This document shows, in pieces, positions 24,863 through 35,959 of a stretch of DNA of 64,000 bases (position 1 is its first letter; each line of letters starts with the position of its first letter). The stretch comes from Quercus robur (Eukaryota; Streptophyta; Magnoliopsida; Fagales; Fagaceae), in contig NC_065535.1 in the NCBI RefSeq assembly GCF_932294415.1, positions 69,743,362-69,807,361 of the forward strand. Direction: 5' to 3'. The translations under genes were made by a program, and so were the position numbers. Below the pieces are notes generated by a model. The model had not been told where the DNA came from, made no database searches, and saw only the letters and a list, made by a program, of their open reading frames with translations.

Positions 24863-25863
24863 TGATAAGGGTAAAATTGTGAATGTGAATATTCATGAAT
24901 ATAGTATCATGAAGCGACATTCAAAATAGACCCGTCGGCCTCATTTGTCATAAATGAAAGTCAAACAACTTTAGGACGTCTACAGCTTTAGGAAGACGGG
25001 GTTAACTTGTCATAAATGGAAAGTTGACACTACTAAGCTGAAGGGAGTAGTGTCAGCTGACGACCCTAACGAGGCTGACGACCCCAACGAGGGAGTAGGC
25101 GAAGCTGACTATCTTAACGAGGCTGACGACCCTGACAAGGGAGTAGGCAAAGCTGACGACCTTAACGAGGGAGACGACCTCGACGAGGGAGTAGGCGAAG
25201 CTGACGACCCCGACGAGGGGGTAGGCGAAGCTGACGACCTTGACGAGGCTGACGACCCTAACAAGGGAGTAGGCGAAGCTGACGACCTTAACGAGGCTGA
25301 CGACCCCGACGAGGGAGTAGGCGAAGCTGACGACCCCGACGAGGGGGTAGGCGAAGCTGACGACCTCGACGAGGGAGTAGGCGAAGCTGACGACCCTAAC
25401 GAGGCTGACGACCCCGATGAGGGAGTAGGCGAAGCTGACGACCCCGACGAGGGGGTAGGCAAAGCTGACGACCCTGACGTGGCCTTGCTTGGTCTCCACG
25501 TTTGCATATATAAAGAAATATCTTGCGCCCCACGCTTGGTATTAAATAAAAAGACTCCTACAAGGAAATGATCTGGCAAAATACGTCTAAAGAGACTCCT
25601 ATAAGGAAAAGACTTCTAATCCAATAAGGAGAGGTCAACCCTCTACCACTATAAAAACCCCAATACCCTCACCAACCAAGGTACGCATAATTTACCCTCT
25701 CTAACACTTTAGAGTTGTGAGAAGTTCTAACTTGACCTTCGGAGGGTATTTGGCCGGCACCACACCGGTGCTCTCTGCGAGGTCTTCTCTTTTTGTGTTG
25801 TGCAGGCGTTGTTTCTAGCACGTGAGTGCCGTGTAGCTCACTGACGATTTTTCGGCATCATCA
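24863..25863 (+). repeat. 5' LTR of the TR-GAG element
   Basis: 1001 bp, TG...CA. U3 holds an array of GCTGACGAC-containing units from about 25050 to 25480. TATATAAA is at 25507-25514 and a second, better-placed TATAAAAA at 25650-25657. Confidence 0.9.
25050..25480. repeat. U3 tandem array of 18- and 30-bp units (5' LTR)
   Basis: Units alternate between about 18 bp (GCTGACGACCCTAACGAG) and about 30 bp (the same plus GGAGTAGGCGAA). Each begins with GCTGACGAC and so carries a TGACG core. Units are multiples of three and stop-free in several frames, which makes acidic open frames on the plus strand and others on the minus strand. Confidence 0.9.
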
Positions 25864-25883
25864 GTTGGCGCCGTCTGTGGGAA
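25864..25883 (+). promoter_or_regulatory. Primer-binding-like site
   Basis: TTGGCGCCGTCTGTGGGAA directly follows the 5' LTR. The TGGCGCC start fits pairing with the CCA end of a tRNA, as in many plant Gypsy elements. The exact tRNA is not settled. Confidence 0.6.
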
Positions 25884-25925
25884 CGAAGCGTACTTTAGCC
25901 TATCGCTTCCCGGACAAAAAGTTGC

Positions 25926-27017
25926 ATGGTACTTACTCACTCGATGACAACTACCAACAACGTTCAGGGAGACGAGCTGCGACCCACTACCCTGGAGAGG
26001 CAGGTCCAAACCCTCATGGAAACAGTGGAACGTCTCACCAAACAGAATCAGGACCTTGAAGAACAGCTACGGCAAAAGAACGCCGCTATGGGTACCCAAG
26101 GGGAAAATCAAGAAGGTACCAGTGCCGAGCGAAGAGACCAAGAAGGGCCGGAAGGTAGTAATGCCCCAAGCAGACCCAAGCGACAAGATATGAGCTGTCC
26201 ATCCGTCACTGATATGGCTCAACCCCACATTGTCGCGGAGATACAGGCGATGAAGGAACAGATGGACATCATGATGAACGCCCTCAAAGGACGGGTGTCC
26301 AGCGACCTTGATGATCTGGTCCACCGAACCGACTCACCGTTCACCGCGTCCGTCAACTCCTTCCCCCTTCCACCAAAGTTCCGTATGCCGCAAGTGGAAA
26401 ACTACGACGGAAACAAAGACCCTCTAGATCATTTGGAGTCCTTCAAGACCCTGATGCACCTTCAGGGGGTACCCGACGAGATCATATGCAGAGCTTTCCC
26501 CACCACGCTGAAGGGTCCTGCAAGGATATGGTTTAGCAGGCTGACGCCTAACTCCATCAGTACTTTCAAGGAGCTAAGCGCCCAGTTTGCTTCGCACTTC
26601 ATCGGAGGACACAGGTATAAGAAGTCTACAGCATGCTTGATAAGCATCAAGCAGCGGGAAGATGAGACGCTAAGGTCTTACATAGCACGCTTTAACAAAG
26701 AGGCGCTTTCAATTGATGAAGCTAACGACAAGATACTTGTAGCCGCTTTCACAAATGGGCTGCGGAAGGGTAAGTTCCTATTTTCACTATATAAGAACGA
26801 CCCGAAGACTATGTCGGACGTGCTTTACAGGGCAACCAAGTATATGAATGCTGAGGATGCGCTTCTGACTCGAGAGAAGAGAGAAAGGCAAGAGGATACG
26901 CGACAGGACAGAGGGCAGAAGATGGCAAGAACTGGAGACGCTGAACGGACAGAAGCTACACCGCCCGTGGAACACCAAGCACCTACGGAAGTACTACCAG
27001 TAAAAAGGATGGCATGA
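25926..27017 (+). CDS. Retrotransposon gag-like protein (Gypsy type)
   Basis: 363 codons from an ATG at 25926. Residues about 22-56 form a likely coiled coil (TLMETVERLTKQNQDLEEQL). Residues about 135-285 are the Retrotrans_gag domain: PPKFRMPQVENYDGNKDPLDH, GPARIWFSRL, LSAQFASHF and ETLRSYIARFNKEAL are typical. The C-terminus is charged and lacks a visible CCHC zinc knuckle. Known role of the family: forming the virus-like particle that packages element RNA. It is the only protein encoded by the element. Confidence 0.9.
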   Translation: MVLTHSMTTTNNVQGDELRPTTLERQVQTLMETVERLTKQNQDLEEQLRQKNAAMGTQGENQEGTSAERRDQEGPEGSNAPSRPKRQDMSCPSVTDMAQPHIVAEIQAMKEQMDIMMNALKGRVSSDLDDLVHRTDSPFTASVNSFPLPPKFRMPQVENYDGNKDPLDHLESFKTLMHLQGVPDEIICRAFPTTLKGPARIWFSRLTPNSISTFKELSAQFASHFIGGHRYKKSTACLISIKQREDETLRSYIARFNKEALSIDEANDKILVAAFTNGLRKGKFLFSLYKNDPKTMSDVLYRATKYMNAEDALLTREKRERQEDTRQDRGQKMARTGDAERTEATPPVEHQAPTEVLPVKRMA

Positions 27018-27185
27018 AGAGCAGCACCCCTTAATTTCTAGTTTACCTTAGTGAATTTTAGCTATACTCCTCAGTTTTTCTATTTACTTTAGTTTTTGCT
27101 ACAATAACTCTTTTAAAGCCCAAAGAGCAGGTCTTCGTTTTCTTTTTAAGGACTACTTTTTCTATGAATGCATGGTTTATTTTAA

Positions 27186-27545
27186 TAAGAGGAGTTTATT
27201 CACGCATGGCCAAAGTCGCCTACGGGTGGACGGTCACTACGCTAAGTTACCTACGGGTAGACGCATGACCAAAGTCGCCTACGGGTGGACGGTCACTACG
27301 CTAAGTTACCTACGGATAGACGCATGGCCAACGCCTACGGGTGGACGGTCACTACGCTAAGTCACCTACGGGTAGACGCATGGCCAAAGTCGCCTACGGG
27401 TGGACGGTCACTACGCTAATTTACCTACGGGTAGACGCATGGCCAAAGTCGCCTACGGGAACGGTCACTATGCTAAGTCACCTACGGGTAGACGCATGGC
27501 CAAAGTCGCCTACGGGTGGACGGTCACTACGCTAAGTCACCGTCA
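27186..27545. repeat. ~58-bp tandem array in the TR-GAG interior
   Basis: About six units of TACGGGTGGACGGTCACTAC ... ACCTACGGGTAGACGCATGG, nearly identical to each other. It starts about 170 bp after gag and encodes nothing recognisable. Near-identity suggests recent expansion. Confidence 0.9.
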
Positions 27546-27559
27546 CCTCAATTAGTCCA

Positions 27560-28110
27560 CGACTCCAAGTGGACAACTCACAAGGTGACGAGGTACCAAC
27601 ACTTAGTCACCTCAACAAGTCCACAAAGTGGAGGAATCCAAGTCTACAAAATAGACGACCCTAATATGCAGTCCATTAAGTGGACAACCTCATCTCGAGA
27701 TGATGAAACGTTATCAAGTCCATAAAATGGACAAGCTTATTAAGTCCACAAGATGGACGATTTCATCCTAGAAGTATGAAAAAATTATTAAGTCCATAAA
27801 ATGGACACAAAGTGGACAACCATGTCTTATTAAGTCCACAAGCTGGACGACCTTATTAAATCCACAAGCTGGACGACCCTACTAAATCCACAAAGCGGAC
27901 GACATTGCTAAGTCCAAAGTGGACGACCCAATCCTAAGAGAATGAAAAATTATTAAGTCCACAAGTGGACGAGTTTATCATTAAGCCTACAGATTGGATG
28001 AGTCACTTAGTAATACCCACGAAATGGATGATTGCGCCAAGTCCCCAAAGCGGACGAGCCCATAAAGTTGACGAGTTCGTCCACTAAAGGATATGACTAA
28101 TATTACAAGA
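27560..28110. repeat. Degenerate short-unit array in the TR-GAG interior
   Basis: Many loose copies of AAGTCCACAAAGTGGACGA, about 20-30 bp each. Each unit contains the small palindrome TCCACNNNNTGGA, so the stretch can fold into a chain of small hairpins. It fills the space where pol would be in an autonomous element. Confidence 0.75.
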
Positions 28111-28229
28111 CGATGGTTTTAACATAAAAGATAACGAGAGGAACAAGTCTACTAAAGAGACGAGTTGGAATTATCCAAATGAAAAGGACTTAAACTCCAT
28201 GAACCTGTCAGTTTAAGCTGACGAGATCA

Positions 28230-28245
28230 TGGAGTGGGGGGCAGC
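28230..28245 (+). promoter_or_regulatory. Polypurine tract
   Basis: GGAGTGGGGGGCAGC directly precedes the TG of the 3' LTR, the expected place for the plus-strand primer. Confidence 0.65.
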
Positions 28246-29420
28246 TGATAAGGGTAAAATTGTGAATGTGAATATTCATGAATATAGTATCATGAAGCGA
28301 CATTCAAAATAGACCCGTCGGCCTCATTTGTCATAAATGAAAGTCAAACAACTTTAGGACGTCTACAGCTTTAGGAAGACGGGGTTAACTTGTCATAAAT
28401 GGAAAGTTGACACTACTAAGCTGAAGGGAGTAGTGTCAGCTGACGACCCTAACGAGGCTGACGACCCCAACGAGGGAGTAGGCGAAGCTGACTATCTTAA
28501 CGAGGCTGACGACCCTGACAAAGGAGTAGGCAAAGCTGACGACCTTAACGAGGGAGACGACCTCGACGAGGGAGTAGGCGAAGCTGACGACCCCGACGAG
28601 GGGGTAGGCGAAGCTGACTACCCTGACGAGGCTGACGACCCTAATAAGGGAGTAGGCGAAGCTGACGACCTTAACGAGGCTGACGACCTCGACGAGGGAG
28701 TAGGCGAAGCTGACGACCCCGACGAGGGGGTAGGCGAAGCTGACGACCTCGACGAGGGAGTAGGCGAAGCTGACGACCCTGACGAGGCTGACGACCCTAA
28801 CAAGGGAGTAGGCGAGGCTGACGACCTCGACGAGGGAGTAGGCGAAGCTGACGACCCCGACGAGGGGGTAGGCGAAGCTGACGACCCTGACGAGGCTGAC
28901 GACCCTAACAAGGGAGTAGGCGAAGCTGACGACCCTGACGAGGCTGACGACCCCGACAAGGGGGTAGGCGAAGCTAACGACCCTGACGAGGCTGACGACC
29001 CTAACAAGGGAGTAGGCGAAGCTGACGACCCTAACGAGGCCTTGCTTGGTCTCCACGTTTGCATATATAAAGAAATATCTTGCGCCCCACGCTTGGTGTT
29101 AAATAAAAAGACTCCTACAAGGAAATGATCTGGCAAAATACGTCTAAAGAGACTCCTATAAGGAAAAGACTTCTAATCCAATAAGGAGAGGTCAACCCTC
29201 TACCACTATAAAAACCCCAATACCCTCACCAACCAAGGTACGCATAATTTACCCTCTCTAACACTTTAGAGTTGTGAGAAGTTCTAACTTGACCTTCGGA
29301 GGGTATTTGGCCGGCACCACACCGGTGCTCTCTGCGAGGTCTTCTCTTTTTGTGTTGTGCAGGCGTTGTTTCGAGCACGTGAGTGCCGTGTAGCTCACTG
29401 ACGATTTTTCGGCATCATCA
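28246..29420 (+). repeat. 3' LTR of the TR-GAG element
   Basis: 1175 bp. It is the same as the 5' LTR apart from a longer unit array (about 28433-29034), which accounts for the 174-bp length difference. Confidence 0.9.
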
Positions 29421-29425
29421 GAGGG

Positions 29426-30384
29426 TAATAGGGAGATGAAAAGGTAAGATATAGAAAAAGGTTGGAAAAAGTGTAAATATTTAAAAAATGAGTAAATGTT
29501 AAAAAAAATTATAGGAAAATTGGAAAGAAAAATGATAATGACGTGGACGCTGATGTGGTTCAATTGGAACGTAGCAACAATAAATGCTACGCTTCAACTT
29601 TTAGATATATATAGATATAGATTATATGTTTATATATTCACATGTATTGAATTATACTTATATAAACATGATATTGGAGTGTGTAACTGTAAATGAGTTC
29701 ACAACATGTCAAATTATTATTTAAATTACTGATACTATAAATAGTCCACTTCATAGTAAAAGTTATACATAATTTTTAACAATACAAGAGGTTGGTGGTT
29801 CTAATTTAATAAGTTTATAAAAAAAATCATTTTATCTAATTTAATCCAATAATATAATTTTAACTTTAATTAATTAATTGTTAGTATAGATTTGTGAAGT
29901 GATTAAATTTTTCATTGTGGTGATTATATATATATAACAACTAACTCACAAATATGTTCGTTATATTGTTTAATAGACAAGAAAATAAATAAAACTTGAA
30001 CATCAAACATAGTTGGAGGGGGTGATGTTATTATATGCACATGCTTTGTATGACATAATATATATGACTATATGCCATCTAGATAAATTATTTTGTAATT
30101 ATGGAATAATGTATAATTTTTTCTCTAAAATTTGTTGAAGATAATTTGTTTTCCCTAAAATTAAACAAATTTTAAAATTATATTCCATCTTTTTATCTCT
30201 ACCAACATATCATTCTATTATTTGGGTGTGTTTAATTGATATAATTCCTTTATGAGATGGTCCATATTCTTTGAAATTATGTTATAGTAATATATGTTCT
30301 TCTAATTTTTTTTTTTCTTTTTGTATAGCTAAACATTTTAATTAAATATGAAATAAATTATTCAAACATTTTCTTAAAAGAGGT
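29426..30384. other. AT-rich intergenic, no gene
   Basis: The first ~180 bp continues the dispersed repeat interrupted by the TR-GAG element. The rest is AT-rich with stops in all frames. Confidence 0.6.
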
Positions 30385-31151
30385 TGTGGGGGGACACGCC
30401 TGGGCACACCCTAGAGACATTGGCCTCAAGAGGTCAAGTTATGGCACTCCTTCCATGGCAGGACACCTGCCTTAAAGCCCAGGGGAAATTAAAGGAACCT
30501 GAGGTCCAACATGATCGAGTTAAGGACCGAGCCTGGGACACACATGGAGCCCGTGTTCCCAAGAGGCATAACTCTACTAAGGAACACCCTGATATCTGAC
30601 CAAAGTAGCCTTGCTTCATCGGATTACCGCAGGAATGTGTCAGGAAAAACACCGAATCCAATGCAGCCATCACCTCCGTATTTAAGACCCTCCTCACCTA
30701 ATGTCAACTGCATTAATTGTTCATTGACTAGCCTGAGTAGGGAGGATAGCCCTAAAACATGCCCTAATGATCACAAAATGGCAGAAAGGTGTGTTGATGG
30801 AACATACCACACCCCAAAAATCCAACTAGAGAATAGGATAGCTAGAGGAGGAGAGGGGCTATAAAAGGGGGGAGAGGATCAACGGGAAAAGGGGATCTAG
30901 GAATATTGAGAGAAAAACTAGGAGAAAGAAAGTGAGAGGAGCTTTTTTAGGAGAGTTCAACTTTGTTTTATTCTTGTAACTCCCTCAGGAGCACCATTCT
31001 TTTTAGTTGTTAGTAGTAGCTTAGCTTTTTTGTCCTTAATCATTTATCTGATTCCCCCATTATGGATTTCCGTCTCGTATTCTTCATCAATTAGTTGTGC
31101 AGATCAAGAACCATACTAGTTCTTTTTGGCTTTTGTGTTCTTGAGCCCCCA
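30385..31151 (+). mobile_element. Solo LTR (~770 bp)
   Basis: It starts TGTGGGGGGACACG and ends GAGCCCCCA. It is GC-richer than its flanks. TATAAAA at 30860-30866 is followed by a purine-rich leader and CTTGTAACTCCC. No internal retroelement sequence follows. Ends may be off by about 5 bp, since no exact target duplication is visible. Confidence 0.65.
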
Positions 31152-31755
31152 TAGAGATAATTATTATGAAGATAAAAACTTATAACAAAATTACACTTGA
31201 TATTACTCAAATATTTGATATGCACATTCAAATGGATAGCCAAAATTGTGTTATTATATAAATTCAAATTCTCACTTCCAAAATAACTAAATATATTAAC
31301 TCAAATGAAAATCAAACCAAAGTTTTAAGAGGGAGAGACGTTACTTGCGACGGGGAGCTCAAAAATACAACACCAAAATGTATTAACCCAAAATACAGTT
31401 ATTACAAACTCAATGGTTCATCAATCAACCTAAAGTAGAGTTAAAAGAAAAATAAAAAAATTTGAGAGAGAGAGAGAGATCACTTTTTTTTTTTTCAAGA
31501 GAATGTGAAAGAGAATAGCAAATTTATAAAAAATAAGATGAGAAAAAAAAGAGTAAAAATTAAAGACATAGTAATAAATACCAAATTATCAAAGTCCTGC
31601 TATGTAAATTTATATTCTTATATAATATCTTTATAATGTAATAGGATAACATCTAACAATCAAAGAACAGTAAAAAAGATACAACTTAAAAACATAAAAT
31701 TAAACCACATCAACCCAAAGTAGACTTCTAGAGAACACAAAAATTCATTAATTTA

Positions 31756-31950
31756 GTGTCCGTTTGGGAACAACTTATTTAGATGAAACTGATAACTTTT
31801 TGCTGAAAGTACTGTAGATAAAGAGTTAGCTGAATAGTACAGTGAGACCCATGGATAGTATCAAAAGGTGTAGTGGGACTTATGAATAGTAGCAAAAATA
31901 AGTTGAAATTGCACATAAGTTGAAATATTTAGCTTGTCCCAAATGGACAC
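31756..31950. mobile_element. 195-bp MITE
   Basis: The ends GTGTCCGTTTGGG and CCCAAATGGACAC are near-perfect inverted repeats, flanked by TTA on both sides. The interior resembles the element at 11771-11973. Confidence 0.8.
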
Positions 31951-32721
31951 TTAAAGTAGAGATGCAAGAAAAAAAATCCACCAAAAAATGAGAGAGAGAG
32001 AGAGAGAACCATTTTTGTGTGGGAAAACTATGTAGAAAAGAGAATGGAAATTTATACTAAGAGGATGTGAAAAAGAAGAGCCAAAATGTAGAAAGATAAA
32101 GGGATAGAGGAAAAGTGACACTAAGTAGAGAGCGGTGGGGGAGATGACAAGGTGTAAGAGAGGGAGAAATGTTGAAGAAAGTGTAACAATAAATTAGGAA
32201 ATTAATAAGAAGAAGAATTATAAATAAGAGAGAGAATGTTAGAAATAGGTGGGTGATGTAGCACAATGAGAGAGTAGCAGAATTAATGAGTATGCTTCGT
32301 GTTAGGAACCCTATAGATGGAAAATTATTGAATATTCTGGGAGTGCCATAAATATGTACTCCCTCATCTCATATGAATTATGGGTCCCACCATGAATTTA
32401 ATTAGTGGGACCCACAATTATGTGAGAGGGGGGAGTATGCATTTAGGTACTCCAAGAATATTCTTTAATGGGTTTGTCTTGCCTCTAGTATTTTTTAAAA
32501 ATGAATCTCCTTTGATTTTAATGAGAGACTGTCATATCACTCACTAACTAAATAAAATGTAAGGATTAAAACCCATTACCACTTGTCATTGTATATTTAA
32601 AACAAAAGGATATGTCCGGTTAAAAAAATATTGGAAGTAAGTCAAACCCTTCTATAATTACCCTTATAGATATATAGATAATAATTATTATAATGTTGCA
32701 TTTAGTTAGCTAGGCATTTAA

Positions 32722-32822
32722 TTAGTTAGTTGGTTAGTTAGTTACAGTTCCCATCAACATGTGTTAAACGTGATTAACATACTTGAAATTGTAACTAACT
32801 AACTAACCAACTAACTAACGAT
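32722..32822. repeat. Short inverted repeat with GTTA/TAAC arms
   Basis: GTTAGTTGGTTAGTTAGTTA on the left pairs with TAACTAACTAACCAACTAAC on the right across a ~40-bp loop. It may be the end of an old LTR, since AGGAATCCATATAGG-like sequence follows in inverse. Confidence 0.5.
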
Positions 32823-33357
32823 ACCTATATGGATTCCTAACATTTCAACTTTTAGATATAATTATACATAGATAGATATAAATAGATAGATATAGATATA
32901 AATAGATAGATAGAATAGGTATTGATGTACCTTTTTCTCAAAAAGAGAAAAAGAAAAAAAGATAGAGATGTAACTTGATCATGAACCCTTCTCCTGCTTT
33001 GAATCAAGACATATCAATTATATATATCCTTTATTAATGCATAATTAATAGCTCATATATATATATGCCCTATATTGGGTTGTTGTAATACACAATTTAG
33101 AATATTAAAAATGGACAAAGTTTAGCTAAAAAATTAGTTGTAGCCTTATACTACAACCAATATTAGATTACATCTTTTTATTGGAGGTGAATTTTAGGCT
33201 ACAACCAATATTAGATTACATCTTATTCAATATCTTTTTATTGGAAGTGAATTTTGACAAATCCGCTATTAGATTACATCTTCTTCTTATTTTCTTCATG
33301 CTTGCAAAATTTCTAAAAAATTAAAAATCAATAGCTATGTCATTAATAAATTTTTTA

Positions 33358-34108
33358 TGTAGGGACACGATTCTCAAACGGCCCAACAATGACGTTGGGC
33401 TCGCACGTGAAGGATCCCTCACAATAAGATTTGTAGAGAGTGGGCTTGAAAGGCTAGCGTTTGGTCACAAGGCGTTGGTCCAAACCGGACTTTAGGGAAA
33501 CTTAGATAAGAAAAGGCTTCAGCCTGGATATCCAAGCTCTACAGCTTTGTAACTTGAGGGATTGGACTCCTCGGATCATGTCCGAGGAGCACTAATGTCT
33601 TTCTCCGGTTATCCGGGGGTGGGTTTTTCGTGGTGGTGTACATATATTGTCCGGGCATTCTCATCCCTGGAGTTTTTCCCAGGAAGTGAGATGGGGGATC
33701 CCCTTCTGATTAGTTTATCTTCTCTTTTATACTAGCCTACGTTCGCTGTCCCTCGTCCACGTGTAGGGTCAACTTTTTTAGGACTGCTATTTGTCCCGTC
33801 AGTCTAATCCCGGAATTGTTGGGGATGGTTAATAAAGCCTAAGAATTAGGTTCTGTTAGGTGTAGAGTCTTATCAGTGAAGGGTATTAAGGACAACTTCC
33901 CTGAGATATTTTTTGATATTTAAAGTTTGCTTGTATACCACTTTCATCAATGAGACTTTGGGTCTGCCGAGGACTAAGCTGTCCTCGGCTGTATCTCCGG
34001 GCCATTTTGTGCTTCTTATTTAGAGCTTGGGCCATGGCCTTTTTCGGCTTGGGCCTGTGGACTCCCCATGAGCAAGCGGGCCGGGCCCATAAATTATTGG
34101 GCCCCACA
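33358..34108 (+). mobile_element. Solo LTR (751 bp)
   Basis: It starts TGTAGGGACACG and ends GGGCCCCACA. Flanks are TTTTA and GTTTA (4 of 5 match). The first ~90 bp shares TTTGTAGAGAGTGGG with the solo LTR at 52847-53623, so they are related. CCGAGGA motifs recur inside. No internal genes. Confidence 0.75.
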
Positions 34109-34230
34109 GTTTAAATTGCAAGTTTTTGTAGTTTAAAATTATGTATAAAATATAAATTTATAGATGATATAGTAAATAATATCTGATTGACACAAAATTT
34201 GACATATGTACTAAGAGTGTAAAGAATATG

Positions 34231-34892
34231 CCTGTTTGGTAGGAGGATTTTTGTTTTTGTTTTCAAAACAATATGAAAACAATTTTCAAAAAATTGAAAT
34301 TGAAACTAGTTTTCAGATAATAATTTTTACATTATATGTGTTTGGCTCCCACTTTTAAAAACAATTTTCAAAATACTAAAAACAAAAAATGATGTTTGGG
34401 AGACCATTTCTATTTTTGATATATTTTTTTTAAAAAAAGTTTACAAAAAGTAAAGTATAAAATTTATAGATTACCTCTCTCTCTCTCTTTTTTAATGATA
34501 GGGGATAGAGCTCATGTGTTTTTTATTTTTATTTTTATTTTTGGATAATGATAAGTTTCAAATTTGGAGCATGAGATTTTTTTATTTATTTATTTTTTGT
34601 GATAAAGATAAGCGCCTTAATTGAAGAGATAGAAGAGTTTGGACAAATCTGTGGGGTCCACTGTTTTCGTTTTATTTACAATTATGCCATTAAAAACTTT
34701 TTTTGTATCTTGAAAACACCTTCTCAGTTGCTTTCAAAATCCTGGTCTAAATAAGAAAAATAGGATATAATTTTCTGAAAACTGTATTTAGAGAACATCG
34801 GCCAAACAATATATTCAAGTGTAGGACCCACCATTTTATAGTTTGCAAAACAAAAAAAACTATATTTATATCCTCTTACCAAATAGGCTCTA
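34231..34892. mobile_element. ~660-bp MITE (copy 2 of 3)
   Basis: Same family as 20460-21077. The ends are GCCTGTTTGGTAGGAGG and CTCTTACCAAATAGGC. Confidence 0.75.
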
Positions 34893-35134
34893 AGGTTTTC
34901 CACCCATTAGGAAATCCCTTGCTTTTGCTCTCTCATTCACACTTTAAACCTTATATTTTAACGATAACAAATTAATGAAAACTCATGGACCCTTTTACCA
35001 GTGAATGTAATCACCATAATTATGTTCCTATGTGAGTTACATTTATTTATTTATTTATTTCTTCTGATCTTTGTGTGTTCTAATTTTCTTTAGTTATATC
35101 GAATTTTTTCCAAATGTGTTACCAATGATGTTAA

Positions 35135-35750
35135 GGGCCTGATTGGTAAGAGGATTTTTTTTTTTTTTCAAAACAATATAAAAACAATTTAAAAAAATTG
35201 AACTTGAAACTAGTTTTCAGATAATAATTTTATATTTTACATGTTTGGCTCCCACTTTTAAGAACAATTTTCAAAATACTAAAAATAAATAATAATTGTT
35301 TGGGAGACCATTTCTATTTTGAGATTTAAAAAAAAAAAAAAATTACAAAAAGTAACGTATTGAATCTGTAGATTACTTTTTTTTTTTTTTTTTTTTGGAT
35401 AATGATAAGGGAATAGAGTTCATCATTTTTTTTTTTAATGATAAGTTTCAAATTTGAAGTGTGAGAATTCTTTTTGTGATAAAGATAAGCTCCTTAATTT
35501 AAGAGATAAAAGAGTTTGGACAAATATGTAGGGCCCACTGTTTTCAATTTATTTACAACTATATCATTAAAAACATTTTTTGTATCCTGAAAACACCCCC
35601 TTAGTCGTTTTCAAAATCTTGTTCTAAATCAAGAAAATATGATGCAAGTTTTTGAAAACTGTATTTAGAAAATATTAAGCAAACAATAAATTCTAGTGTG
35701 GGACTCACTATTTTATGAATTGCAAAACAAAAAACTATATTTAAATACTC
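35135..35750. mobile_element. ~615-bp MITE, right end missing (copy 3 of 3)
   Basis: It starts GGGCCTGATTGGTAAGAGG and follows the family closely to AACTATATTTAAATACTC. It then passes directly into the sequence preceding the glycosyltransferase exon fragment, with no right TIR. Confidence 0.75.
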
Positions 35751-35788
35751 TGAAAATGAATGATTTTACTAGTTACAGTTTTGTGCAG

Positions 35789-35950
35789 GAACCTTTCAAG
35801 TCAGTACCTCTTATATGGACCATCCATGAAAGATCACTAGCTATTCGCTCAAGAAAATATATTTTAAGTGGACAGATTGATCTTAATGTTTGGAAAAGAG
35901 TCTTCAACCATTCTACTGTTGTCTTTCCAAACTATATCCTGCTGTTAATA
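35789..35950 (+). pseudogene. Glycosyltransferase (GT4-like, At5g04480 type) exon fragment
   Basis: After an intact acceptor (TTTTGTGCAG at 35779-35788) the frame reads EPFKSVPLIWTIHERSLAIR and then GQIDLNVWKRVFNHS-VVFPNY. I recognise this as one exon of the large plant glycosyltransferase family 1/4 protein, where the usual reading has EL(V/L)NDWKKVFNRATVVVFPNYVLP. Small internal deletions and the absence of neighbouring exons mark it as a relic. Confidence 0.65.
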
Positions 35951-35959
35951 TTTAACACT

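Larger units (their letters stand above)
24863..29420 (+). mobile_element. Gag-only LTR retrotransposon (TR-GAG type), young
   Basis: Both LTRs start TGATAAGG and end CATCATCA, and a perfect 5-bp target duplication GAGGG flanks the element (24858-24862 and 29421-29425). 5' LTR 24863-25863, 3' LTR 28246-29420. Outside the internal array the LTRs differ at only a handful of bases by eye, so the insertion is recent. The interior has a primer-binding-like site, an open gag frame and two tandem arrays, but no protease, reverse transcriptase, RNase H or integrase. It looks structurally whole for a non-autonomous element, with no visible break in gag. Pol would have to come from a Gypsy-type partner. 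It sits inside a copy of the dispersed repeat described for 22132-24862. Confidence 0.92.
31152..33357. other. Intergenic, dispersed repeats
   Basis: Contains two more copies of the dispersed repeat (about 31340-31560 and 31660-32290), the second split by the MITE at 31756-31950. The rest is AT-rich with GATA-type simple repeats near 32870-32920. No gene seen. Confidence 0.5.

Noticed and set aside
25050-29128. Long acidic open frames (repeats of ADDPNE and GVGEADD) and their minus-strand partners in both LTRs
   Set aside because: They arise because the U3 units are multiples of three and stop-free in several frames on both strands. They lie upstream of the LTR TATA boxes and have no other protein features.
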